A DNA stretch of 64,000 nucleotides from Bin103 sp965243555 (GTDB lineage Bacteria; Spirochaetota; Spirochaetia; SZUA-6; Bin103): contig OZ251575.1 of assembly GCA_965243555.1 (NCBI GenBank), positions 3,782,001-3,846,000 of the forward strand. The letters are read 5' to 3'. The notes beneath the pieces are model-generated. The model was not told the DNA's origin and did no database searches. It was given only the letters and a program-made list of their open reading frames with translations. The first letter of the stretch is position 1, and every line of letters begins with the position of its first letter. Both the position numbers and the translations under genes were made by a program. Below are positions 50,746 to 63,280 of this stretch, one piece after another.

Positions 50746-51693
50746 GTGAGCGAGCTGTCGATTTCCGTTTCACCGGCGCACCGGCGTTCCGCGTCCCTCA
50801 TCGGCAAGATCGTCAAGTACCGCCATTACTACGCCCTGCTGCTGCCGGCGCTGGCCATCTTCCTGCTGTTCCGCTACGTCCCGATGGCCGGCATCGTGAT
50901 CGCGTTCAAGAAGTACAACCTGGTGGACGGGCTGTTCGGCAGCCCCTGGGTCGGGTTCACCTACTTCGAGCGCCTGTTCTCCAGCCCGCAGTTCTACCGC
51001 GTGCTCAAGAACACCGTGGTGATCAGCCTGCTCAAGGTGCTGATCGGGTTCCCCGGCCCGATCATCTTCGCCCTGATGCTGAACGAGATCGCCAACCTGC
51101 GCGGCAAGAAGATCTTTCAGACGATCAGCTATCTGCCGCACTTCGTCTCCTGGGTAGTGGTGGGCGGGCTGATCCGCGACCTGCTCTCGCAACGCGGCAT
51201 CGTCAACTACGTCACCGGCCTGTTCGGGGCCGATCCGGTGATCTTTCTGCAGCAGGAAGAGATGTTCGTGCCGATCCTGATCCTCTCCATGATCTGGAAG
51301 AACGTGGGCTGGGGATCGATCATCTACCTGGCGGCGATCTCGAGCATAGATCCGCAGCTCTACGAGGCCGCGGCCCTGGACGGCGCCGGCCGCGTTCAGC
51401 GCATCCGCCACATCACCCTCCCCTCGATCGTCCACGTCATCGTGATCCTGTTCCTGCTGCGCATCGGCGACATCATGGAGGCCGGATTCGATCAGATCTT
51501 CAACCTCTACAACCCGCTGGTGTACAGCGTCGGCGACATCATCGACACCTACGTGTTCCGCACCGGGATTACCGACTTCCAATACAGCTACGCCGCCGCG
51601 GTGGACTTGTTCAAGAACATCACCGGCCTCATCCTGCTGCTCATCGTCAACTACGTCACCAAGCGGCTCGGCAGCGAGGCCACGGTGGTATGA
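50746..51693 (+). CDS. lplB: LplB-type sugar ABC permease (second set)
   Basis: A 315-residue permease, clearly paralogous to that at 44259: FRYVPMAGIVIAFKKY, SYLPHFVSWVV, KNVGWGSIIYLAAIS and YEAAALDGAGRVQRI. I start at GTG 50746, 8 nt after GAGG, and not at GTG 50734, which lies inside that ribosome site. The stop overlaps the next ATG (ATGA). Confidence 0.9.
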   Translation: MSELSISVSPAHRRSASLIGKIVKYRHYYALLLPALAIFLLFRYVPMAGIVIAFKKYNLVDGLFGSPWVGFTYFERLFSSPQFYRVLKNTVVISLLKVLIGFPGPIIFALMLNEIANLRGKKIFQTISYLPHFVSWVVVGGLIRDLLSQRGIVNYVTGLFGADPVIFLQQEEMFVPILILSMIWKNVGWGSIIYLAAISSIDPQLYEAAALDGAGRVQRIRHITLPSIVHVIVILFLLRIGDIMEAGFDQIFNLYNPLVYSVGDIIDTYVFRTGITDFQYSYAAAVDLFKNITGLILLLIVNYVTKRLGSEATVV

Positions 51694-52598
51694 CGCTCGG
51701 CCTGCGCCGCGGGCGGCGTGCTCTCAACCCGCGCAGCGCCGAGGACGTGGTAATCGACACCGCCACCTGGCTGGTGATGATCGCCTTCTCGGTGTCGGTG
51801 ATCTACCCGTTCTACAAGATCTTTCTCGATTCGATCAGCACTCCGCTGGAGGTGTACCGCATCGGCATCAAGCTGTGGCCGCGCGCCACGACGCTGGACG
51901 CCTACGGCAGCGTGTTCAGCCGCAACACTATCGGCATCGCCTACCTGAACACGGTGCTGCGCACCGTGGCCGGCACCACGCTCACCCTGCTGGTTTCGTT
52001 CTGCGCCGCCTACGCCCTCTCCAAGCGCTTCCTGCCGGGCAACCGGATCATTACCCTGCTCATGATCTTCACCATGTTCTTCTCCGGCGGCCTGATCGCC
52101 ACCTACCTGTGGATGAAGGAGTTGGGGCTGCACAACAACCGCCTGGCGCTGATATTGCCGCCGGCGGCGTCGGCCTACTACATCATCATCATGCGCAACT
52201 TCTTCCGCGCCATTCCGCCCGACCTGGAAGAATCCGCGGTGATGGACGGGGCCAGCGTGTACCGCATCCTGTTTGCAATCGTGGTCCCGGTATCGCTGCC
52301 GGTGGTCGCCACCATCGGCCTGTGGAGCATCGTGTTCCACTGGAACTCCTGGTTCGACGCGCTGATCTACAACTCGCAGCCGCGCCTGCTGGTGCTGCAG
52401 CTCATGCTGCGCCGCATTCTGATCGAAAACCAGGCCACCACGCTGTTTGAGATGGAGCTGGAGTCGGAGGCCACCTTCGTGGAGGAGACGATCATCGCGG
52501 CGACGCTGTTCGTCTCGATCGGCCCGGTGATTCTGATCTATCCGTTCATCCAACGCTACTTCGTGAAGGGAATTATGACCGGCTCGCTGAAGGGCTGA
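51690..52598 (+). CDS. ytcP: YtcP-type sugar ABC permease (second set)
   Basis: A 302-residue permease with FFSGGLIATYLWMKELGL, EESAVMDGASVYRI and HWNSWFDALIYN. ATG 51690 overlaps the LplB stop. It shares the C-terminal RYFVKGIMTGSLKG with the first-set paralogue. Like the first set, it has an insertion near 240 (TTLFEMELESEAT). Confidence 0.9.
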   Translation: MTLGLRRGRRALNPRSAEDVVIDTATWLVMIAFSVSVIYPFYKIFLDSISTPLEVYRIGIKLWPRATTLDAYGSVFSRNTIGIAYLNTVLRTVAGTTLTLLVSFCAAYALSKRFLPGNRIITLLMIFTMFFSGGLIATYLWMKELGLHNNRLALILPPAASAYYIIIMRNFFRAIPPDLEESAVMDGASVYRILFAIVVPVSLPVVATIGLWSIVFHWNSWFDALIYNSQPRLLVLQLMLRRILIENQATTLFEMELESEATFVEETIIAATLFVSIGPVILIYPFIQRYFVKGIMTGSLKG

Positions 52599-52671
52599 GA
52601 GTCAACTATCTACTGGCTCCGTCACCGGCGGAGATTGCTTTGGCCTTTGGAAAAACCTTGAGGAGGTTGCT

Positions 52672-54252
52672 ATGAAAGTGAGGACGATTGCGCTGCTGGC
52701 GCTCGCCATGCTGACCGCCGGCGGCGCGTTGTGGGCCGCGGGACAGGAAGGCGAGGCGGCGGCGGCCGACGAGCGCATGGTGATTACCTGGTTCGGCATC
52801 AACAGCCGCGGCGTGCTGCTGCCGGAGAACACCGTTTCCGAGCAGTACGTCGAGGAGCGCTACAACGTGGAACTGGTGCCGTGGACGGACGTCGACATCT
52901 ACCAGGGCGAGCAGTGGCGCCTGAAGATGGCGAGCGGCGAGGTGCCCGACTTCATGAAGATCGGGCCGCGCGGCGCGCTCTACGACCTCGGCGTGGTGCG
53001 CGAACTGCCGCGCGAGTGGTTCTACGAACACATGCCCAACTACGTCAAGATCGTGGACCGGATCGACCCGGCGGGGGCGTGGAACGACGTGACCATTGAC
53101 GGCCGCATCATGGGGCTGCCGGGAGTGAACGTCGCGGTGACCTCCGGGGCGGCGCTGGTGACGCGGCGCGACTGGATGGAAGCCGTGGGCGTGGAGATAC
53201 CGGAAAAGAAGATGCTCGACTACCACTACGCCGACGACTGGAGCCTGGAACAACTGGAGGAAATGCTCTACCGGTACCGCCACGGCGATCCTGACGGTAA
53301 CGGCAAGAAGGACACCTACGGGGTCAACAACTACTCCGGTAACACGCCGTCCTGGGGCGGCGCGTGGGACTTCTTTCCCAACGAGTTCGGTGCCTTCGGG
53401 GTGCGCATCCACTCCTGGCAGGAGCAGGGCGGCGCGCTGGAGTACGCCAACGTCACACCCGAATACCGGGACGCGTTGCGGTATCTCAACACCTGGTACG
53501 AGAAGGAGATCATCGACCCGGAGATGATTTCCGACGGGCGCAAGGAGTTCAATCAGAAGTACACCAACGGACTGGTCGGCGCGTTCGAACAGACGCCGGC
53601 GTGGACCGGGCCGCGCACCGAGGGGCCGGTGGGGCTGCTGCTCAAGGCCAACCCGGCGGCGGAGCCGGTCTACGTGATCGGTCCCGAGGGGCCGGGCGGG
53701 CGCGGCACCGCGAATCGGCCCGCTGGCGGTTTCGGCTCCTGCTCGATCGGGGTGCATGCCTCCGACGAAAAGGCGATCCGCATCATGCAGATCCTGGACG
53801 AGATTCAGACCAACATGGACGTCTACCACCAGATCACCAAGGGTGATGAAGGCACTCACTACGACTATGACGCCGACGGGCTGATGGTGCCGAATCCCGA
53901 GTTCCAGACCGCGCAGGGCGTCACCGAGATGGGGTGGATGTACTTCACCATGTGGAACGTCATTACGCCCGACATCACGCTGTCGCGGCTGCCGCGCTGG
54001 CGCACCATTCCGCACCGCATCGGGGTTGAAACCGGCTACGCCCTGGACGCCGGGTTCCGCCCGCAGTGGAACGAGGAGCAGCGCACCATGGAGAACGAGC
54101 TGCGCTCGATGGAGAACGAGTTCTTCTGGAAGGCGATCATCGGCGAGGTGGACGTGGACGCCGCCTGGGACGCCTACGTGAGCCAATGGAAGCGGATTGG
54201 CGGCGACGAATTGACCGTCGAGGCAAACCGCCAGTGGCAGGCCACCCGGTAG
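52672..54252 (+). CDS. lplA: LplA-type substrate-binding protein (second set)
   Basis: A 526-residue binding protein. Signal peptide ends ALWAAGQEGE, with no lipobox Cys. DPDGNGKKDTYG near residue 206 is the same calcium-loop as in the first-set protein. Overall identity to that protein looks low outside this region and the C-terminal FFWKAI..., so the two sets import different sugars. ATG follows GAGGAGG. It closes the permease, permease, binding protein operon that starts at 50746. Confidence 0.85.
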   Translation: MKVRTIALLALAMLTAGGALWAAGQEGEAAAADERMVITWFGINSRGVLLPENTVSEQYVEERYNVELVPWTDVDIYQGEQWRLKMASGEVPDFMKIGPRGALYDLGVVRELPREWFYEHMPNYVKIVDRIDPAGAWNDVTIDGRIMGLPGVNVAVTSGAALVTRRDWMEAVGVEIPEKKMLDYHYADDWSLEQLEEMLYRYRHGDPDGNGKKDTYGVNNYSGNTPSWGGAWDFFPNEFGAFGVRIHSWQEQGGALEYANVTPEYRDALRYLNTWYEKEIIDPEMISDGRKEFNQKYTNGLVGAFEQTPAWTGPRTEGPVGLLLKANPAAEPVYVIGPEGPGGRGTANRPAGGFGSCSIGVHASDEKAIRIMQILDEIQTNMDVYHQITKGDEGTHYDYDADGLMVPNPEFQTAQGVTEMGWMYFTMWNVITPDITLSRLPRWRTIPHRIGVETGYALDAGFRPQWNEEQRTMENELRSMENEFFWKAIIGEVDVDAAWDAYVSQWKRIGGDELTVEANRQWQATR

Positions 54253-54483
54253 CGGAACGCCCGCCTGAGTAACGCGCCCGCGGCGAGCCGGCGGCCGGCA
54301 GCAGGCTATCCGCAGGCGCGTTTTCGGGGCCGCGGGCGCGTGCCAACCCCAGCCGGCACGGCAGCGCGCGGTTGCCCGCCGGTCGTTTCGTCCGGCGGGC
54401 GCGCCCGGACGGCAAAACAGGGCGCCCGGTGCGGACGGGCGGTTGGCCGCCGGGCGCGGCCGCCACCCGCCGCGCCGCCTCAT
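54253..54483. other. Convergent intergenic region with hairpin
   Basis: 231 bp, very GC-rich. GCCCGCCGG / CCGGCGGGC (54374-54400) forms a 9-bp stem with a 9-nt loop and may end transcription from either side. No gene seen. Confidence 0.45.
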
Positions 54484-56418
54484 TCAGCGCGGCGCGGTGA
54501 GTTGGTACAGCAGCCGGCAGCAGTCGCCGCGGGTGACTTGGTCCGGTACTTCAAGCGCCGCCGCGGCGAGCCGGTCGGGGTGCGCCTGCTCAATCAGTTG
54601 GCGCAGTTCGGCGGCGGAAATCGGCTCGTCATCGGCGGCGGTCAGCGCGTGCAGCTCGCGCACGCTCCGCATCGGGTCGTGGCTGCCGGCGGCGGCGCGC
54701 GCCGCCGCCGCTACCCAGAGCGCGGCGGTGCCGCGCCCGAGCGGCGCCTGCGGGCGCGCGTCGTAGCTCGCGAAAAACCCCTGAGTGCCGAAGTACTGCA
54801 CCGCCGGCACCCACGCCTCGCGCCCGGCCACGTCCACGTCGTTGCAGAAGCTCACCATCACCCCCGACTCCGCCAGCCGGCGCACCAGGCGCTGCCGGTC
54901 CACCGCCGCCGGGTCCACCCCGGCGCGCTTCGCCATCACCAGCGCCCAGCCGGCGGCTTCGCCGATGTTCATCCAGGTCGGTTCCAGGCGGATGGTGTTC
55001 CAGCCGACGTGCGTCGAGGAGACGCAGTTCACCACCAGCAGGTTGTCCAGCTCGCGCGGCAGCAGCGCCTCGTAGGGCACCATGCCGGGGAAGGTCTCCA
55101 CGTGCAGGACCACTTTGCCCTCGTGGCGGCTGTCGCCGACCCGCTCCGGGGAGCAGGCATGCGAGTCGACGTACCACTCGGTGGCGGCGATCGCCGTGCC
55201 GTGCACCGGGGCGCGCTCCAGGCCGGGGGCCAGCAGCGCGTCGTGGCCGGTGAACAGGTAGCGGCCCGCCAGCCGCCGCGTCTCGCGCGCGTAGATCTCG
55301 TAGGGGCGGTGGCCGTTGTCGGTAAACTCGTCCGCGGCCAGGCCCCACGCCTGCCAGCGGCGGCGCGTCTCCTCGGCCACCGCGGGGTCGGTGCGCAAGT
55401 AGTAGAGGCAACCCTGCACCGCCCGCCAGTGGGCGTCGATGATGCGCTCGCGCTCGGCCCAGCCGGCATCCGCGTAGGCGGTCTGCTCGCCCACGAGCTG
55501 CGGGCGGTTGACGCGCATCTTGCGGTTGGGCATGAGCGTGTCCATGACCGAGGGCTGCTCCAGGGCGGCGATGCGGCCGCGGTCGTAGTCCGCGGGCCGC
55601 TCCACCGGGAGCTGATTGTCAGGGTCGTCGGTAATCGCCAGGCGCAGGTTGTAGCCCTGCACGCGGTCGTCGCCGGCGCCGCTATCCGGGCCGGGCAGCA
55701 CCTCGCAGTAGCCGGGGAAGCGGCGCAGCCGCAGCCGGTCATGCAGCTCGCCGTTGCGCGCCGCGGCGGCGTCCGGCGGCTCCGCGACGGTGCGCACGAA
55801 GATGCGCCCGGCGTACGGTTCGCCGTGCTCGGCCTGCGCTTCGCGCCCGGTACGGTAGGCGCAGCCCGCCAGGGCCATCAGATCGCCCTCGTAGCTGGCG
55901 TCCACGAACGCCGCGGCCTGCACGGTCACCTCGGCGCCGGGGTCGCGGCTCCCGGAGATGGCGGCCGCCAGCGGCTGGAAGGTGACGCTCGCCAGCCGCC
56001 TTCCGTCGCGCTGCACCGCGGCCGGCACCAGCCGCCGCAGCACCTGCACGCGCGCCTCCCGCGCGACCAACCGCTCGACCACCTCGCGCGCCACGTGCGC
56101 CTCGAAGTTGCCGTTGGAATGCCCGCGCGGCCCCGGCAGCGCGGCGTAGTATTGCTCCGAGTGATGCCCGTACCGGTCACGGTAATAGTCGAACAGCGCC
56201 TGCCGCAGCTCGTCGTAGATCGGCGCCCGGCTGCCCTCCCACTGCGTGTCCCACACGCACAGGCCGGAAGTGAGCATGCCGCCCAGATGCGGGGTGTGGG
56301 TGACCACCGCCGCGGTCAGCCCTTCGCGCGCCGCGCGCACGGCGCAGGCGAGCCCCGCCGGCGCCCCGGAATAGACGCACAGATCAACGCTGACCTGGCC
56401 CTTCGCAGTATCCGCCAT
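54484..56418 (-). CDS. FAD-dependent oxidoreductase
   Basis: A 644-residue flavoprotein (FAD_oxidored family). The dinucleotide-binding segment is atypical: SGAPAGLACAVRAAREG in the place of GxGxxGxxxA, with Ala-Pro replacing Gly. LGGMLTSGLCVWD, VDASYEGDLMALAG and NEVNCVSS-like NLLVVNCVSSTHVG follow, matching bacterial enzymes found in glycan and polyol catabolism. Start ATG 56418, with TATCAT ending 7 nt upstream and no Shine-Dalgarno. It is the last of three minus-strand genes (SDR, cupin, this). Confidence 0.8.
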   Translation of the reverse strand: MADTAKGQVSVDLCVYSGAPAGLACAVRAAREGLTAAVVTHTPHLGGMLTSGLCVWDTQWEGSRAPIYDELRQALFDYYRDRYGHHSEQYYAALPGPRGHSNGNFEAHVAREVVERLVAREARVQVLRRLVPAAVQRDGRRLASVTFQPLAAAISGSRDPGAEVTVQAAAFVDASYEGDLMALAGCAYRTGREAQAEHGEPYAGRIFVRTVAEPPDAAAARNGELHDRLRLRRFPGYCEVLPGPDSGAGDDRVQGYNLRLAITDDPDNQLPVERPADYDRGRIAALEQPSVMDTLMPNRKMRVNRPQLVGEQTAYADAGWAERERIIDAHWRAVQGCLYYLRTDPAVAEETRRRWQAWGLAADEFTDNGHRPYEIYARETRRLAGRYLFTGHDALLAPGLERAPVHGTAIAATEWYVDSHACSPERVGDSRHEGKVVLHVETFPGMVPYEALLPRELDNLLVVNCVSSTHVGWNTIRLEPTWMNIGEAAGWALVMAKRAGVDPAAVDRQRLVRRLAESGVMVSFCNDVDVAGREAWVPAVQYFGTQGFFASYDARPQAPLGRGTAALWVAAAARAAAGSHDPMRSVRELHALTAADDEPISAAELRQLIEQAHPDRLAAAALEVPDQVTRGDCCRLLYQLTAPR

Positions 56419-56553
56419 AAGGGGAATGATACCCGCCGCCGCCGGCCGCGCAACCGCGGCCCGCACGGACCGCTGTCAAAGCAGCGCCGCCGCCGTTGCG
56501 CGCGCGGACCGGACCGTTGCCGGGAGAACGGCCCTGACCTCCCTGCGGCTACG

Positions 56554-56970
56554 TTACGGGTTGGGCGGGGAAGTGCAGATCAGAATCTCCAGGGTCTCGT
56601 CACCGGTGTTCTCGACGCCGTGCTCGCACCAGGGCGGCAGGTGGATAAAGGTGCCCGCTGACACCTCGCGGCGCTCGCCGTTGAGGGTCATGGTGCCGCG
56701 CCCGCGCACGATTACGTAGCACTCCTCGGTATGGTGGCTGCCCGGCTCCAGCACCACGTGCGGCGGTACGTAGAACATCACTAGCCCCAGATTCTGCGCC
56801 GGGGCGCGCGGATTGGAGGGATGAACCACGCGCACGCCCACGCCGTCGCAGCCCGGATACTTCACCGGCAGCCCGTCCGCCGCGGTCACGACGTTGGCGG
56901 CGGGGGGCGCTTCCGGTTTGGCGACCGGAGGGTCGCCCTGATAGCCCTTGAACATGGTGATCTGCGCCAT
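56554..56970 (-). CDS. Cupin-domain protein
   Basis: A 138-residue single-domain cupin. Motif 1 is GSHHTEECYVIVRGRG, with two His and a Glu as metal ligands; motif 2 is LPPWCEHGVENTG with the last His. Such proteins bind or isomerise small carbohydrates or act as sensors. AAGGAGGAAG lies about 12 nt upstream of the ATG. Located 30 bp after the SDR stop and 135 bp before the FAD oxidoreductase; probably one operon. Confidence 0.85.
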   Translation of the reverse strand: MAQITMFKGYQGDPPVAKPEAPPAANVVTAADGLPVKYPGCDGVGVRVVHPSNPRAPAQNLGLVMFYVPPHVVLEPGSHHTEECYVIVRGRGTMTLNGERREVSAGTFIHLPPWCEHGVENTGDETLEILICTSPPNP

Positions 56971-57000
56971 CGCTTCTGCTTCCTCCTTCCTTACCGTACC

Positions 57001-57879
57001 TCAGAAGTCGCGCATGTAGCCTGCGCTCCAGCCGCCGTCCACGGTCAGGACGCTGCCGTTCACGTAGCTCGCCTCGGGCGCCGTCAGAAACAGCACCGCG
57101 GCGGCGATCTCCTCGACCCGCGCCGGGCGCCCCAGCGGAACGTGGGACAGCAGCTTGGCGGCCTGCTCGGTAAAGGCGCCGCCGGCGCCGTAGAACAGAC
57201 TCCGGGTGCCGCGCGTCAGGGTAGACCCGGGCGCCACCGCGTTCACCAGGATTCCGCGCGGGCCAAGTTCCAGCGCCATCGAGCGGGTCAGGTTGATCAC
57301 GCCGGCCTTGGCCGCCACGAACGGCGACTGCAGGCGCAACGGCACCAGCCCGGCAACGGAGCTGATATTCACGACCCGCCCGCCGCCGGCCTCCAGCAGC
57401 GGCACCGCGGCGCGGCTGACCACGAACACGCCGGTCAGGTCCACCTGCAGGATGCGCTGCCAGTCGGCGAGCGAGAAGCGGTCGATCGGCGCCCGTTCCC
57501 GGCCGCTGTTGATGCCGGCGTTGTTGACCAGGATCTGCAGTCCGCCGAAGTGCGCGCCCACCTCGTCGATCACCGCCCGCATCGCCTCGGCGTCGGTTAC
57601 GTCCGCCTGCCAGCAGCGTCCGTCCACCTCCCGCGCCGCCTCCGCGCCGGCGGCGCCGTCCAGGTCGACGATGGCCACGCGGGCGCCGTTGGCGGCCAGC
57701 GCGGCGGCCACGGCGCGTCCTATCCCCTGCGCGCCGCCGGTCACCAGGGCCACCTGCCCGGCCAGGTCAACCCGCATGGCCCCGCCGCGCCCGGACGCCT
57801 CCTCGCGGCCGGCCGGCGTAGCGGGGCGCCCCGGCCCATCGGCGTGGTCGAGGGCACGGTCTCTGTCGTGGTGCTTCAT
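57001..57879 (-). CDS. Short-chain dehydrogenase/reductase
   Basis: A 292-residue SDR if started at ATG 57879, which has an optimal ribosome site (GGGAGGAG, 7-nt spacing); ATG 57777 would give the usual 258-residue form. Motifs: TGGAQGIG, NNAGINS, ISSVAG and FVAAK, in which Phe takes the place of the catalytic Tyr in the Y-x-x-x-K motif. If correct, catalysis is impaired or altered. VDLDG after strand two predicts NAD. The 34-residue N-terminal extension is hydrophilic. First gene of the minus-strand operon. Confidence 0.8.
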   Translation of the reverse strand: MKHHDRDRALDHADGPGRPATPAGREEASGRGGAMRVDLAGQVALVTGGAQGIGRAVAAALAANGARVAIVDLDGAAGAEAAREVDGRCWQADVTDAEAMRAVIDEVGAHFGGLQILVNNAGINSGRERAPIDRFSLADWQRILQVDLTGVFVVSRAAVPLLEAGGGRVVNISSVAGLVPLRLQSPFVAAKAGVINLTRSMALELGPRGILVNAVAPGSTLTRGTRSLFYGAGGAFTEQAAKLLSHVPLGRPARVEEIAAAVLFLTAPEASYVNGSVLTVDGGWSAGYMRDF

Positions 57880-57902
57880 CGCCTCTCCTCCCGGCCCCCG
57901 CT

Positions 57903-57908
57903 ATGATA
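57903..57908 (-). promoter_or_regulatory. Possible -10 of SDR operon
   Basis: TATCAT on the minus strand, 23 bp before ATG 57879. No -35 recognised. Confidence 0.3.
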
Positions 57909-57979
57909 CGACGCATGCCCAAACCAGTCGCCCCCGCGGAACGAACCCTCCATCGGGTACAATCCGAATCGAGACACCA

Positions 57980-59272
57980 ATGACATGGAAAAGAGTCACG
58001 CTGCAGGACTTCCGTTGTTTCCGCGAGCGCCAGACCGCCCGTCTCTCACCGCTAACCTTGCTTGTCGGCGACAACAGCACCGGCAAGACCTCCTTCCTGG
58101 CGCTGCTCCGCGCACTGTGGGACGTCGCCTCCGGGAATGGCGTACCCGACTTCAAGGAAGCCCCCTACGACCTGGGCAGCTTCGAGGAGATTGCGCACCA
58201 TCGCGGTGGGCGGAGCGGCCGCGCCGACACGTTCGCCGCAGAGATCGAGCTTGGCGACTACCACTTCGCGGCCACCTTCGGCAAACAGGGCTCGGCCCCC
58301 GCGCCGATACGCAAGCTGCTCAAGCGCGGAGATCGTTGGATTGAGCAGCACTGGGAACAAGACCGGCTGGTTTCGCTACGAGCCGGTACTGCGCGCGGCG
58401 CCCGGGACATTGCGGTACCGCCTGATCGCAGCTTCTCGCCGGGTGGCAGCGTCACAGCCGCTCTGCTCGCCCTGTTGCACGAAGCTCCCTCAATCGCCAA
58501 CAGGGACAAGGCCGAGCTCAGCGAGGTTGCGAAGTCTTGGCACGTGGATCTGCTCAGCGATTCCGCGTCGCGACCGTTCGCCAGCTCCCCGGTTCGGTCC
58601 AGACCACGCCGAACCTACGATCCGGCACGTGTTGCCGCGGATACGGAGGGCGACTACATACCTATGTATCTCGCCGATCTCCATTACCGAGACCGACAGC
58701 AATGGGAGCGTCTCAAGGCCAAACTGGAGAGTTTCGGAGGAGCGGCCGGGTTGTTCGACGAAATCTCCGTAAGGCAGCTCGGACGAAAGGATAGCGAGCC
58801 GTTTCAGATGCAGATCAGGCGCTACGACGGCACTTTGAAGGGACCGCAGCGCAACCTGATCGACGTCGGTTACGGTGTCAGTCAGGTGCTTCCGGTCCTG
58901 GTTGAACTGCTCCGAGTTGATCATCTACGTAAGGACAGCCTGCGGCCGCTGTTGTTGCAGCAGCCGGAAGTACATCTCCATCCGAGCGCCCAGGCTGCCC
59001 TCGGTAGTCTGTTCTGTGGCGCCGCGGGACCACAGCGCCAACTGATCGTGGAGACCCACAGCGATCACCTGATCGATCGCGTGCGGATGGTGGTGCGCGA
59101 CCGTACCACCGAGTTACGACCGGAGCAGGTCTCGATACTATTCTTCGAGCGTGGTCCATTGAACGTGCGCATTCACTCACTCAGGATCGATGACGAGGGC
59201 AACATCCTGGATGCCCCGGACGGTTACCGCCGGTTCTTCATGGAAGAAACGCGAAGATCCTTGGGTCTGTAG
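57980..59272 (+). CDS. AAA family ATPase, ABC/OLD-like
   Basis: A 430-residue ATPase. Walker A is GDNSTGKTS at 30-38, after the typical LQDFRCF start. VGYGVSQVLPVLVELL is the signature helix, LLLQQPEVHLHPSAQ the Walker B and VETHSDHLIDRVR the H-loop. The region from 50 to 260 is the usual helical insertion. No TOPRIM nuclease follows the ATPase core, so it is not a full OLD enzyme. ATG 57980; TACAAT lies 16 nt upstream. The helicase gene begins 28 bp after the stop. Many relatives are anti-phage ATPases that work with a separate nuclease or helicase. Confidence 0.8.
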   Translation: MTWKRVTLQDFRCFRERQTARLSPLTLLVGDNSTGKTSFLALLRALWDVASGNGVPDFKEAPYDLGSFEEIAHHRGGRSGRADTFAAEIELGDYHFAATFGKQGSAPAPIRKLLKRGDRWIEQHWEQDRLVSLRAGTARGARDIAVPPDRSFSPGGSVTAALLALLHEAPSIANRDKAELSEVAKSWHVDLLSDSASRPFASSPVRSRPRRTYDPARVAADTEGDYIPMYLADLHYRDRQQWERLKAKLESFGGAAGLFDEISVRQLGRKDSEPFQMQIRRYDGTLKGPQRNLIDVGYGVSQVLPVLVELLRVDHLRKDSLRPLLLQQPEVHLHPSAQAALGSLFCGAAGPQRQLIVETHSDHLIDRVRMVVRDRTTELRPEQVSILFFERGPLNVRIHSLRIDDEGNILDAPDGYRRFFMEETRRSLGL

Positions 59273-59300
59273 ACCAGTGCGGGGACTGGCGGGGCGGTAG

Positions 59301-62864
<3,564 letters not shown>

Positions 62865-62914
62865 GCAGGCGCGCTCAGCTGCCGGACCCAGCCCGCACAA
62901 ACGGCGCCGGGTTG

Positions 62915-62923
62915 TGATAAGCT
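62915..62923 (+). promoter_or_regulatory. Possible extended -10 element
   Basis: TGA-TAAGCT, 15 bp before GTG 62939. Similar to other TGn-TAnnnT elements in this window. Confidence 0.3.
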
Positions 62924-62938
62924 GGGCGGCGCAGGCGC

Positions 62939-63268
62939 GTGCACGTGATCAGCTTCAATTGCATCGTCCAGGAGGGCGTGGTCCCCGCTCGGCTATGGCC
63001 CGAGTTGAAGTCCGCGCTGGCGCGGATCAGCACCTCCCTTCTGGGCGGGTCGCCGGAGTCGGTCGCGGTGGATTTCACCGTGATACCCTACGGGTTCGGC
63101 TTCCGCGGCGGCGAGCTCTCCACCACCTCAACGGTCAGAGGGCTGATTCCGCCGGGCTGCTCGCAGGAAGTGCGCGTCGAGCTCATGCGGCGCATCTGCG
63201 ACGCGTGGTGCGAGACCACCGGCTGCGCCGTCGACGAACTGATCGTGTCCGCCCGCGACCGGGCGTAG
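62939..63268 (+). CDS. Tautomerase-fold protein without N-terminal proline
   Basis: A 109-residue protein, probably of the tautomerase/MIF-like beta-alpha-beta fold: ISFNCIVQEG, then helix LWPELKSALARIS, strand VDFTVIPYGFGF, helix VELMRRICDAWCETTG and strand ELIVSARD. Active tautomerases need Pro as residue 1; here V-H-V-I follows the start. It may be the non-catalytic subunit of a heteromeric enzyme with the following gene, 12 bp downstream. The start could also be GTG 62945. Family assignment is moderate. Confidence 0.55.
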   Translation: MHVISFNCIVQEGVVPARLWPELKSALARISTSLLGGSPESVAVDFTVIPYGFGFRGGELSTTSTVRGLIPPGCSQEVRVELMRRICDAWCETTGCAVDELIVSARDRA

Positions 63269-63280
63269 GAGGAGAGAAAA

